From NCBI GenBank assembly GCA_001724265.1, contig MEDY01000029.1, positions 58,549 to 122,548 on the forward strand: DNA of 64,000 bases, read 5' to 3'. Below, in pieces: positions 1 to 10,978 of the stretch. This stretch comes from Rhizaria sp. SCN 62-66 (lineage: Eukaryota; Rhizaria, unplaced). The notes beneath the pieces are model-generated. The model had not been told where the DNA came from. It searched no databases and saw nothing but the letters and a program-made list of their open reading frames with translations. The translations under genes were made by a program, and so were the position numbers. The first letter of the stretch is position 1; the number at the start of each line of letters is the position of its first letter.

Positions 1-1778
1 AGGAGCTTTGCCGCGTTGTCGATCTCTTTCTGCATTCGCCTTTGCATAACATACTGCCACAACGACTGCGTGTGTGCGTCGCCGCAGGCACTGTTGCTGC
101 CGCTGCTGTTGGAGCTTGGAACGAAACGGGTACTTGGCTCGCACAGTGTCGCCGTCAACAGCCACAGCGGCTCGTTGCACTACGACACCAGCGCGGGGGC
201 TGCAGCGCTAGCTATGGCTGTGGCGTCATCCGCTGTATCAGCCAGTGGGGTTGTAGAAGCGTCCGCTGATGCTGATGATGAGGCTATCGCTGAGGCGGGC
301 GTTGTCGTTGAGGAAGCCCGTTGGTGTGTCGGAGTCATTTGACCGAGCAGAGAATGGTTCGCCGACAGTTCAACGCAACTACTACTGTCTGAGTCGTGGT
401 TTGTTGGGCTCGCGGAAGTGCTATTTGCGTGGCCGCCGCTGCTACTGCTGTTAACACTCAGACGACCGGTACTGATGATGGAAAATGTGAGAGGAGTGGA
501 AGCTGTGACGGCGTTGCTGCTGCGACTATTGTAATGCCAGAGCCACGGTGCTGTGGCGTAATAGCGTGAAATCAGTGCCGGAATATGTTCCATCGCAGCC
601 GACAGCTCGCTGTACGCAGTCTCAGTCAGCGCTCCACGGTCACTCTCATTGTCAATGTCACTAATGCTGTCGCCGCCGCAGTCAGCACTCGCGCCTTGTG
701 CGGCTCTTGCCTCACTAGCTGTGCTAGACGTAGCAAGCTTGTCGATATTAGAGTTGCGTTTAGGCTGGTAAGACAGGAAGGCGTTGTTGTTGCGCAGGTA
801 GCCAAACGCCGCATTCGCGCACGCAGCGCCAAAGTGCACTGCCGTTGCAATCACGTTTGCACAGTCACTCAACCGCGGAGACGTTGAGCTGCCAGTGCGG
901 CTGATGCTGTCTCTGCTACCTGCATTGGTCGAGCTGCTACTGCTGTTGTTACCGGGATCATAAAGATCGCAGAGGCGCTGTAAGTTGTTGCGCACTCGGC
1001 CGTCCGCGTTAAGGTTCGTCTTGTGATGCGTGTGCTTGCTCGCGCGAGCGTGGTCCGTGCGCGCGTGTGTGTTTCCGTTTGGGACAGGGTAGGTTGCACT
1101 CGTGAGGGCGTGTGCGCTGGCGAACGAGCTAACCAACACAAGGTGGGCGACTTCAAGCAGATCCGTCGCAAACTCTGCCTGGACCTCGGTGAGGCCGGCG
1201 CTACCTGAGACAAACGCTGCAGCGGCTGCAGGGGCATAAGCAGAGGCGGATGTGGAAGACGATGACGTGTTAGCGCTCTGTGACAGCAGCATGTCCTGGA
1301 GAATTGACGTAACGTGTGTGATCTTATCGTTGAGCTGACTGATTGTGTCCGCGATACTGAGGGCACCGTCTTGACTTGTCTTGCTCTCGGCATTGCTGAC
1401 GGTGACGTCAGCATGACTGTGAGTGCGAGAGTCAGTGTTAGAGGCCGTGTAAGTCCCAGCAAGGAGGGGATCGATAGCCTGCAGTGCTGTCTTTACAGCG
1501 AGCCGGGCCTCGTTCAGCTGCTCAGTAACTGTATCAACATTATCCGCGGTTACCGCGGAGATAAAATTGCCGATAGTTTCTGTCACTTGTGATTGCGGAG
1601 TGAAAAGCGACGGTGACCAGAGAGGTTTAGGAAGGACAAGCGGGTTGTGGTGTGGGTTCTTTGTACTGAGCACGAAAAGCTTTAGTGCAGAGGTGACAGA
1701 TCGTGGCCGTAGTGCCGCAGGATTCGCGCTAGCGCTGTTCAATGCACGTTGCCCGTGATAATGCTGGCGCGATGTCAT
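1..1778 (-). CDS. Unrecognised low-complexity protein, 3' end beyond the left edge
   Basis: The frame opens at ATG 1778-1776. An in-frame TAA about 30 bases upstream supports this start. It then runs leftwards without TAA or TGA to base 1, giving about 592 visible codons, and the real stop is outside the window. One TAG (180-182) interrupts the frame, but the 59 codons beyond it look coding and contain a helix-like stretch (TQSLWQYVMQRRMQKEID), so I read through it. The protein mixes Ser/Thr/Ala/Asn-rich linkers with short ordered blocks, for example TVTEQLNEARLAVKTALQAI near residues 80-105 and an aromatic segment (SRYYATAPWLWHYN) near residue 395. I recognise no domain. Codon use is less GC-biased than in most genes here. 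No intron is evident. The reading frame is well supported; the function is unknown. Confidence 0.6.
180..182 (-). other. In-frame UAG codon read as sense
   Basis: A TAG occurs in the frame of the 1-1778 gene between PALVS and CNEPLW. The same frame stays open, with coding-like codon use, for all 59 codons to the window edge. I infer a sense codon. If UAG terminates after all, this is the end of that gene. Confidence 0.6.
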
Positions 1779-2367
1779 TATGAAACGGGGAGACGTGCCC
1801 GAGCGGGCTTAGTTAACGAGGTGCGAACTAGGGTCTTGACTTGGGAGGAGGGCGTTGAAAAGATGCTAGATCTACAACACAGAAGGGTACAGAAAAGTAT
1901 AATTACGTGAGAGTAAATTGTACAGCGTAACAATTTAATTCTTTCGTTTTAACTTTATTTGACGATTGCGTCACAAAGATATTCACTGCTCAATCCATCT
2001 GCTTGTGGGCGCGCAAGACCGCGACCAGGGTGAGAAGTAGAGCAATGCATCATCAAGCCTAAGCTCATCACCAATGTCACCAGACCAGTACAAGTGACCT
2101 CTTGGGGGTTGATTGTACTTTGGTCTAGTCCTCATTTCGGGGCGAACGAATTCATTGACAAACGAGCTTAGCCACGTTTGCTACCACATATGAATGATGT
2201 TTGCCAGCTGTTACTACACTCCATGTTCACGCTGTGAGGCTTCAAACTCGCCACGAGTCAACGACTAATCGGTCCGTGGATAAAAATGATTAATAGTAGA
2301 ATCCTAATGCACTCTGTATGATGTAGTTTTACTTTCTATGTAGTAATCGTCAAATCTATCATATACT
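1779..2367. other. Intergenic spacer
   Basis: This AT-rich DNA lies between the start of the leftmost gene and the 3' end of the helicase gene, both on the minus strand. It should hold the promoter of the former and the 3' UTR of the latter. I see no coding sequence, RNA gene or repeat in it. Confidence 0.5.
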
Positions 2368-5300
2368 TCATTCTTCGACGTCAAGTAGCGCGTCGCTGTC
2401 GGCGCCCTGGCTCAATAAGCTCGCATTAAGCCGCTCGCAGTAACCCAGAAACGTCAGCAAATCGTTCGAATTGCGGTAATAGCCACGTGGTGTCATCCTC
2501 GCACGCTTGACAACCGCGCTCCATAGCGACGGCTGCTGTTGCTGCTGCTGCTGCGTCCCAGTTGCAGTCCCAGTCGCAGAGGCCGTCGTAGCGCTTGTGT
2601 TACTTGAGCACAGCAGCGACGCCCGCCCAAATACGATCAAGTGCCTCTTGGCGCGCGACAGCGACACGCAGAGCCGGTTCGCGTTGTCAATGAAGGACGC
2701 GCTCTCGCCGCCCTGCTGCGCTTGAGACGGGTACTGAGTCTGTGTTTTCACACACGACATGACGATGATCTCGCGTTCACCGCCCTGAAACGCGTCCACG
2801 GTCGACACCAACACACCCGTGGGCGCATAGACAGTGTAGTCCTCTTCAGCGTTAGCTTCCACGGTCGAATCAGGAGCATATGCAGAGCCGTCATTTCCAT
2901 CCAAGTTATTGATGCAACTGCTTTCGCCAGCGTTATGAAAGCTCGAGTCGGCGACAGCTGCAAGAGCCGCCTTCTTACTGTACAGCCCCGCTCCAGACTG
3001 CCCGTGAGCACCCGCACGCCCCGCAGCAGCCGCCCCCGTATTCGCAGCAGCACCAGCAGCAGCAGCAGCAGCGGTCTGCGGCAAGAACTCGGCCGCGAAC
3101 GCCCTGTCCGCCGCCAGTGTCTCAAGCGCGGTCCTGATCGCGCTCGCTTGCGCCCGGAACGGCACGATTACGCCGACGCAGCGCGCAGGTACCCGCAGCA
3201 GCAGCAGGCGCGCGACCGTGGAGACGACCGCGGCGGCCTCTGCCGGATTGGACAGGGACCCGCTGGCGGCGGAGACGCGCTCCTCGCGGCCGTCGGGCAC
3301 GTCGCAGAAGACTACCGGCGGCAGCGCGGGGATGGTGCTGACCGCGCGCGGCCCGGGCGCCGCGGGGGCTAGAAGCAGGGGCGCGCGGGCGGCGGCGGCG
3401 ACGCCGCTGGTAAGGCGGCCGCGGTAGAAGAGGCCGCTGAGCAGGTCGGCGATGGCGGGGTGGACGCGGTACTGCATGCGCAGACGGACTAAGCGGACGC
3501 AGACGGGGCCACCGGCGGTGGCCGCGCGACTGCTCGCGAAGGCGGCATTGTTGCGAGGAGTGCTTACGGCAGTCGAGATAGCGCCGGAGAGGTCGCTGGG
3601 AGTATCTGTATGTGTGTTCGTAGCTACGGTTGCGCTGCAATCGTTATCGTCAACAGTGATTGCAAAGCGGGCGAGCCGGACGAACAGCGACCTTCCCAGG
3701 CCCGCAATCGCACCAGGGTCGCTCAGGCTCCCGCCCCCATTGCTGCTCACCACAGCGGCAGGGTCGCCATCGCCTGCATCGGGCTCGCCAGTATCCGTGC
3801 CGACCGCGGCCTCCGCCGCCCGCGCGGCCGCCCGGTACGCCGGCGGCGCCCAGGGCAGCCCCGCGAGCGCGGTCAGCGCGGGCAGCGTCGGTGGCAGCTG
3901 CAGCGGGTCGCCCACCAGCGCCACGGCCTCGGCGCCGGCCCGCAGCAGCGGCAGCAGCGCCAGCGGCTCCGTCGTCTGACTCGCCTCGTCGATAAAGCCC
4001 AGGGCGAAGCGCTGTCCGCGCAGCGCGTCCGAGGACGAGGAGATGCAGGTGGTGCCGATGATGCGCGCTTTGAGCAGCCGCTGCGACCGCGTCTCGAGCG
4101 TCACGTCGCGACTGATGTGGCTGTATGAAGTGCTACTGTGTGCGAATAGAGACGAGCCGCCGCGCGCTGTCTGCTTTTGAGTCGCGCCTGACTCCGACAG
4201 CGCGCGTAAGTGGGCGAGCTCGTCCTCGGCGTCCGCGATAGCAGCGCGCACGGCAGCCTCCTCATCGTCATCCTCGCTATCTACATCTGCCCTCGTGTGA
4301 TTACTCCTGGCAGACGGCTTGGCTGCGGCTGCGTTACCGTTGCGGAACACGAGTTTCGCGGTGAAAAGCCCCGCCGCGGCCGTGGCGGTGCGCGAACGGC
4401 CCAACGCCGCCAGCCTGTCCCTGAGCGCGCGCAGCGATGACGTCACGGCCGCCACGGCGCTGCCGGCCGCGGACGCTGACGACGACGACGCACCGGCCTT
4501 GGTCCGCTTCCGCCCCTTCCCAGCAGGGCCAGAGCCCGGGCCAGAGTTCGCGGCGGCGGCGGCGTTCGGTGCGGCGAGGCCGTGCGCGGTGAAGGCGAGT
4601 AATCCTTTATCGATCTTCATCGCGGACCCGACGCGCGCGAACTCGCGGCAGCCAGCGCGGCGCAGGCGCAGCAACACGTTGTCCGCAGCCGTGTTGGTGT
4701 GCGCCGCGAGGAGGATCCGCACGGTGCACTCGGGGTCGAGCTCCGCCAGCGCGGTCGCGAGCATGAGCAGGCAGCAGGCGAGCAGGTGCGACTTACCGCT
4801 GCCGAAGACGCCGTGCACCAGCACCAGCGGCGCCACCGTGGCCCCACGAGTACCATCAAGAGTACCGTGTGTTCCCGTGCGAGTGTCATGTGCTCCCGCG
4901 AAAGCGTCGTGCGTACTCGAACCATCCGCATGTGATGTCGCTGTCGCTGTATAGAGGTCGGTGACCCACGCAGCGCACTGCTGCAGCACTGAGAACTGGT
5001 CGCCGTTGAGCGGAAACCGCGCTACCGCCGCGTCGCACGCTGCGGCGACGCGCGCGCGGGCCCAGTCAAGCCGGGACTGGGAGTGCAGCGCGCGCTGCAG
5101 CGCGGCCAGAGGCGGCAACAGCTGCGCTGCCGAGGGGGGTTCCGTGTGCAGCGCCGACCTGAAACCACCGTGACCGTGACCGTGACCTTGGACAGACGTC
5201 GCAGCGGCGCCGTCACTGCGCCAGCCAGCTGCGGTGTGCAGCGACGTGAGCAGCTCAGCCTGTTCGGCTGCGGTCGTCGGCATGGGCCGCCACAGCATCG

Positions 5301-8300
5301 GCGCCAGCGGCGCCGATGCCAGAGCTGCGACCACTGACAGCGGCAGCGGCGCCATGCCACTGCTGCTCAGAGTCGCCGCCCCGCCAGCGCCGTGCTGCGC
5401 GGGGTGCTGCGCGAACTGATGTTGTTGCCGTTGCTGCGGGGTGAGGGCGAACGCCGGGTGCGTGTTCGCCGCAGAGAACGCCGCCAGCGGGCCCAACGCA
5501 CTGTGCAGCGCGGCCAGGGTTGGCGCCTCGGTCGACAGCGACCCAACGCGGTAGGCGAAGCAGGGCCGCCGAGCGGAGAGCTTGATTGCTAGTGGCGACG
5601 GCGGCAGTGAAAAGGCGGCACTCGCAGCGGCCGGGGCGGGGGACACGACGGCGTCGGTGAGGGTCGTCGCTGGCACTGTGGGCAGAGCAGGGTTACTCGC
5701 ATTCACGCCCAGACTGCCGCAGTCGCTGCTGCTGAGGCTGTGCAGTGCGAGCGTGGACTGGAACGCGGCGCCGGTGGCCGAGGCGACAAGCGGCGACGGG
5801 GCGAAGAGGGGCTCGTGCAGAGGCAGCAGCTGCAGTAGTCCGCGCGGCGTGAACGAGTGCCAGAGCGACACGAACAGGAACGGGTTCGAGAAGCTGCCGT
5901 CGAGCGAGACTGCCCATAAGTCAAGCCGCCCCAGGTCGCGGGGCAGCTGGGGGGTGCCGATGGTGGTGCCGGTGACGCTGCTGTAGCCGCTCGAAGCGCC
6001 GCCGCCGTACTGCCGTCCAGAGCCGCCGTGACTCCCGCTCCCACTGCCAGTGGTAAAGCCGCTGCTGCCACCGCCAGCGCTGCTGCTGCCAGAGCGGGAG
6101 GCGGGGGAGTCGAATTGGTCGGCCTTGGGAGCGAAACGGAGATACCACGCGAAATCGCTCGGATTGCTGCTGCTGCCACTCTTATCGTCGTCGTCATCGT
6201 CGGCGTTGTCGTCGTCGTCGTCGCCGTAGCCGTCGTGAGAGCGACCGTATTTGCCCCCTCGGCCGCCGCGGCCGCCGCGCCAGCCGCCGCCGCGGCCGCC
6301 ACCGCGTTTACTATAGCCGCCGCCGCCGAAGCCGCTGTCACTATCCCTGTCCCCCTTGTTAGTGCCGCCGCTGTGGAACTTGATGAGGGACATGGTGGCC
6401 GGGGCGAAGGCGCCGGGGACCCCGGCCGCGGCCGCCGCGTCGCCCGGCGTGACGGTGACGGGGACTAAGCCGGGGCATGGGACGGCCGGGAGGGCCATGG
6501 GCTTCTGTTGACCATAACCTTGATTTCCAGGTTGCTGCTGTTGTTGCTGCTGGAGGCGTGCGTGATGCAGCTGTTGCGCCACTAAACGACTGGCATTCGC
6601 CGCCACTGCAGCTGCGTATGCTGCCCCAAGCTTGGCCGCCGCGGGAACAACGATGCCGCCGAATATGTGGTCCCAGCTGGCCGCAGTGAGCTGCGACACG
6701 TAGGCGGCTAGACTTTGATACGACCGGGGCAGCGGGGCCAGCGGCGGCAGATTCACCGTGACAGACGCAGCAGCATGGCCTATGTTGTTCGTGGCGCTGT
6801 TTGCGAGTGCAGTGGGGGCGTTGGCTGGGAGATAGAGAGCGGGCGGGGGAAAGAAGATGCGCGGCGCGTGGCTCGATACAACAGAGACGCTCCCAATGCC
6901 AGGGCCGGCGCCAGCGCGAGTTTGGGAGACAACATTGGGAGCATTCAGTTGAATGTTAGCAGGCGTATTGCGTGATATAGTGTCACTGTGATGAACCAGT
7001 TGCTGCTATTGCTGCTGTAAATGGTGCTGCTGGTGTTGTTGTTGTTGCTGTTGCCATGGGTTGTGCTGAGATGCTGCCGAATGACCATGAGTCGAAGTAG
7101 CTGCAGCGGAGTGACCGTGAGCCGCTGCTGTTGCTGCTGAGTGTGGCGCGTTGAGCTTAAAGGCAGTACTGTTGTTATGCGTTCCCGAGCTCTGCGTGAA
7201 GCCAAACTTGTCGACACCAAACGTCGCCTTTGCTGGGACAGCAGTTGGTGCAATAGCGACGTTGCTGCTCAGGTCGTCATTCTCGTAGCTCCTGTCAGCC
7301 TGGTCATCTTTGCTGTCACTGTTGGCGTTATCGTAATTCATCAGAGTAGTGGCCGGGTGGGTTGCCTACATGTAATTATACTGGCCGTGACCTGCAAAGT
7401 GACCTGCGTAGTGACCGTGGGCAGAGTGACCGTGCGCAGCATCAAAGTGACCGTGAGCACCCTGCCCAGCACCCCCCGTCACATCCACAGTCCTCGCCAC
7501 GGCCGTCGCCATAGCGTTTTCGACCGCGGCTACTGCGCTGTCCGCAGTAACCCCAAACCACCGCGGCCGCGCCCGGTCGGCGACGCCGGAGCCGGGCACG
7601 GTGGCCAGAGCGCGCAGAACGGCGGCGTCGGCTTCACGGTCACTCAGCAGCCCACGGTCAGGTGCCGGCGCACGGCCACTTGGCGCACGGTCATTGGGCG
7701 CAAAGTGACCGTGGGCTGCAGCAGCAGCAGCAGCAGCAGCATGAGGGTGACCGTAGGCAGCATGGGCAGCGGCAGCGGAGTGACTGTGGGTCAAGTGTTG
7801 ACCCTGCTGCTGCGGATGTTGCTGTGACGACTGCTGCTGCTGTTGCTGTTGCAGTTCTTGTTTTTGCTGTAGTAGCTGTTCTTCCTCGTATTGACGCTGC
7901 TGCTGCTCTTGCTCTTGGTCTTGCTGTGGCAAGATGTACTGCTGTTGCTGACGTGGCTGTTGGTGCTGCTGCTGTTGTTGCTGCTGCACCTGCTGGTCAT
8001 TGTAGTGCTGCGGCTGCTGCTGGTAGAGGTTCTGTTGCGGAAACTGCTGCAGCTGCTGCTGTTGCTGATGTTGTTGTTGCTGATGTTGTTGTTGCTGATG
8101 TTGTTGTTGCTGATGTTGTTGTTGCTGCTGCTGCGGTGCTGGCTGCAGCTGCGGCATCAACGGCTGAAACTTTTGCCTGCCGACGCCCGCGCCCGCATTC
8201 GCACTCGCGTTCAAGGGAAGCAACGGCAGCGGCCCCTTGCGCTGCGGCCCTCCCAACGGCGTCACCCTCTGCTGCCCGGCGGTCAACGCCTGCTTCGCCC

Positions 8301-8956
8301 TGGCGTTGGCCTTGTTCTCGATGAAGGTCAGCAGCGGCGTCGGCGACCCGTCGCCGTCGAGCTCAACGAGGAACGCAGGCGTGAACTGGAATGTCTCGCC
8401 TGCCTCTTCCTCGGTCCGCTACCCTATCCCCGTCAGAGCCGCGGCCAGAGGGGCGCGCAGAGAGGCGGCGGCGAGCTCACGCCCCAGACAGGGCGGCGGC
8501 GCGGCGCCGGGGCCGAGGCCGAGGTCGGCCGCCAGCGAGTCGCCGCTGTTGCTGTTGTGGAGTCGAGGTTTGAGTGCGGGGGCGGGGGCGTCGTCGTCGT
8601 CCTCGGGCGAGGCCCAGAGGCGGGCTGAGGTGCCGCGGATCAAGAGAAAGCCCTCAGACCAGACCTATAAATGTACAAACAAAAAATAAATCGGCAAAAG
8701 ATGTCAGGGATATGCAAATGTACATCAGAGTGAGAGTGATGAGACAACAATGGTAAGTTTAGTGTAGCGTGAGTGCGAGTGCGCAGACCTTCTTCTTGCG
8801 CGTGACGTGGGGCGTGTACATCACGGTGACGCAGGTCCACTGGTTGGCCACGGCAGGGTTGGCCGACGCGGTGGCAGACGCAGAGGACGCTGTGGGGGCC
8901 TGAGCTGCGGACGGAGGCGCCGCGGGAGCGCCCTGGAATGGGCCGTATCCCTGCAT
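2368..8956 (-). CDS. ZGRF1: ZGRF1-like superfamily 1 DNA helicase
   Basis: Two exons, 8956-8789 and 8664-2368 (intron 124 bases), give about 2154 residues, close to the length of human ZGRF1. Exon 1 plus the start of exon 2 form the N-terminal ZGRF/DUF2439 module (QWTCVTVMYTPH, then TRKKKVWSEGFLLI across the splice). A long Gln/His/Gly-rich linker follows. The C-terminal half is a UPF1-type helicase: a ZGRF1-like pre-helicase block (RLDLWAVSLDGSF), Walker A GVFGSGKS near residue 1345, DEASQ near 1615, GDPLQLPP, QYRVHP, STVDAFQGGE and SLSRAKRHLIVFG. Family members unwind D-loops and act in crosslink and recombination repair. No Cys-rich GRF zinc finger is visible. Three TAG codons (residues about 138, 489 and 609) lie in the frame and must be translated for the two ends to form one protein. 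The stop is TGA. The first ATG of exon 1 was chosen; an AG acceptor-like site lies 3 bases upstream. Confidence 0.85.
7006..7008 (-). other. In-frame UAG codon inside a glutamine run
   Basis: TAG lies in the ZGRF1-like frame with three Gln codons before it and two after it. The frame continues without a break into the helicase region. No GT donor occurs in the roughly 50 bases before it, so an intron removing it is unlikely. A single C-to-T change in CAG would create it. Confidence 0.75.
7366..7368 (-). other. In-frame UAG codon
   Basis: TAG lies between GQYNYM and ATHPATTL in the ZGRF1-like frame. Both flanks are coding-like (His-Gly-His repeats before, charged sequence after), and the frame is unchanged across it. 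Confidence 0.75.
8068..8127 (-). repeat. Four exact copies of a 15-base unit coding HQQQQ
   Basis: The plus-strand unit atgttgttgttgctg occurs four times in tandem at 8068, 8083, 8098 and 8113. It lies inside the Gln-rich linker of the ZGRF1-like gene and encodes a repeating Gln-Gln-Gln-Gln-His block. Confidence 0.9.
8419..8421 (-). other. In-frame UAG codon near the end of the ZGRF module
   Basis: TAG lies between ALTGIG and RTEEEAGETFQF. The sequence after it (TPAFLVELDGDGSPTP, then ENKANARAKQ) is convincing protein, and it joins in frame to the Gln-rich linker. The only nearby splice pair would remove 37 bases and shift the frame. Confidence 0.75.
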
Positions 8957-9387
8957 CGCCTGCGGGATAGAGAACGAAATAAATAACTCAGTAAAGAAAT
9001 AAGTCAATATATCAATAAAATAAAATACATTAATGAACATATATCGGATATACTTTCATAGATACAAGTTATGGGCTGATTTTCGTTAGATAGAGGTAAA
9101 AGCGGTGGGCGGGAGGAAGCTGTTGCCTCAGGTCCGAGCATGAAGGATGTGAAAAGCATCAAAATCGACAGTTATAGCGTTATAATTTAGCGAGTACACT
9201 AAAACAACACGCTCGAGTATTATACTTAAACGGTAGCTCTATTAACGGACACTGCATGCTCACCCATATATCTCTGCCATCGCCTACCCCAGCCTCCTGA
9301 CCACAAACAGTTGGCAACACTTTTCCGCCTTACCCTCCCACAGACGCACAGCACGCAGTGTCACCCTGCGTTTCTCTCTGCCGCGCC
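8957..9387. other. Divergent intergenic region
   Basis: These 431 AT-rich bases separate the starts of the ZGRF1-like (minus) and ZCCHC10-like (plus) genes, so they should carry both promoters. A T-rich tract followed by an AG lies immediately before the ZGRF1-like ATG and could be a 5'-UTR intron acceptor. I see no gene here. Confidence 0.45.
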
Positions 9388-10686
9388 ATGTCCGACGACA
9401 AATTCGCCTCTGACAACTACCGCTCTTCGTTCTCTGCCCCACAGAAGCCCAAGCACGACGGCGCCAACTTCACCTGTCAGCGCTGCTACCAAAAGGGACA
9501 CTACACGTACGAGTGCAAGAGCGCCGATGTCATCTACCGCGCCCGCCCCACCGCCACCGCGCGCACCATGGAGCGCCACAACAGCTACGGCGCCAGCGCT
9601 GGTGCCGCGGCCGCGGCTGCGGGGGAGCCTGCAGTGAGGAATGCTTCTTTGCCGCCCAGCCTCATCCGCCAGCAGGTCCGTAAGCATCGCTAAATCACTA
9701 GAATCTCTCATATACCATATACGAATGTCATTGATCAACAAGCTCATGTGTAGTATCTATTTAACTTGATTTGTGCTCTGTTTACTGCTTTAGAGTGTTG
9801 CTGAGAAGCTTGCCCTGATCAAGAAGCAGCAAGAGGCCATGCGCGCTCGCCAAACGGCCGACGCTGACGCCGCCGCTGCTGCTGGTGCTGCGTCTGCTGC
9901 TAACGCTGACGCGCGCTCACAGTCGCGGGGCAGGGGCAGGGACAGGGGCGGCCGCCGCTCTGACTCACGGTCACGCTCGCAGTCCCTCTCGCGGTCACGC
10001 TCACCTCAGTCACGCTCACGGTCGCGCTCACGGTCATCTGAGTCACGGTCGCGCTCACGGTCACCTCGCTCACAGTCATCAAGGTCGCGCTCACGGTCGC
10101 GCTCACGGTCGCGCTCACGGTCACGGAGCCCGCGCCGCAGCGGCGTGAAGAACGAGGAGGTCAAGACTGAGCCCACGGTCAAGAGCGAAGACAACGGCCA
10201 CAGCAAAGGTCACGCCGAGCCTCGCAGCCGCAGCAGCAGCAGCGGCCGCTACAGCAGTAACCGCCGCGACCGCAGTGACCGTGACCGCGACAGTCGCCGC
10301 CGTCGGCATCATCATCGTCGCAGCCGCCGTAGCCGCCGCTATAGCGATAGCAGCAGCGACAGCAGGGGCAGCAGCAGCGACAGCGGCAGTAGCAGCGACG
10401 GCGACAGCGGCAGTGACAGCGGCAGCGACCGCAGGCGTAATCGCAAGCACGGCCGCTCACGCTCGCGCTCACGGTCGCCGCACGCGGGTGGCGGCCGTGA
10501 CCGCGCTGACCGCGACCGCGAGCAACGCAGTGGCCGCGATCGCAGTGGCAGTGGCCGTAAGACTACGACTGCGCCTGCGCGCAGTGCGAGCCCGGTTGTC
10601 AAGACCGAGCCCGGACTGGCTGGCGCCACAGCTGCAGCGCCTGCGGCTGACTCGGACTTAGCAGCTGTCTCGGGGAGCAGCAGTCT

Positions 10687-10766
<80 letters not shown>

Positions 10767-10978
10767 GCAACGGCAACGACGCTCATGTCAACAGTAGTCG
10801 TATGAAAGATACTGACTCATCCCGTCGTCGGAAGCGCTCGCGCTCACAGTCACACTCACGCTCACGTTCACGGTCACCTTCAAACAGCAGTTCGCGCTCA
10901 CGGTCACGGTCACGCTCGAGCTCGAGCTCTCGATCGCAGTCACGCTCGCAGTCGCGCTCACCGCGCCGTAGTAAGTGA
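9388..10978 (+). CDS. ZCCHC10: ZCCHC10-like zinc-knuckle protein with an RS domain
   Basis: Exons 9388-9675 and 9794-10978 (intron 118 bases, donor gtccgt) give 490 residues. Residues about 30-43 form a CX2CX4HX4C zinc knuckle (CQRCYQKGHYTYEC), followed by YRARPTATARTMER. This is the pattern of ZCCHC10/SREK1IP1 proteins. From about residue 125 the protein is a long Arg-Ser domain (alternating RS, two basic/acidic stretches, a run of about 30 Ser, then more RS). This is far longer than the Ser-rich tail of animal ZCCHC10. The family is associated with splicing factors, and an RS tail usually mediates SR-protein contacts in the nucleus; a splicing role here is inferred. The RS codons are dominated by CGCTCA and CGGTCA hexamers. 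The stop is TGA. Assignment rests on the knuckle and the residues after it. Confidence 0.8.
10083..10125 (+). repeat. 12-base tandem repeat in the RS domain
   Basis: The unit ggtcgcgctcac is repeated three times from 10083, followed by a partial copy, and encodes alternating Arg and Ser. Related hexamers extend on both sides. Confidence 0.8.
10675..10765 (+). repeat. AGC microsatellite coding poly-serine
   Basis: A near-pure AGC run with a few AGT interruptions encodes about 30 serines in the ZCCHC10-like protein. It is likely length-polymorphic. Confidence 0.85.

Noticed and set aside
6745-6765. A helicase start at the GTG near 6756
   Set aside because: Eukaryotic genes rarely start at GTG. 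The frame continues upstream as coding sequence to 8664 once UAG is read through, and it links to the ZGRF module.
8385-8425. A 37-base intron (GTAGCG to TTCCAG) that would remove the TAG at 8419
   Set aside because: It would shift the frame, is far shorter than the 118-328-base introns here and is not AT-rich.
2368-8956. The ZGRF1-like gene as a pseudogene with nonsense mutations
   Set aside because: There is no frameshift over 6 kb, all helicase motifs are intact, and every internal stop is TAG. Random decay would mix stop types and indels.
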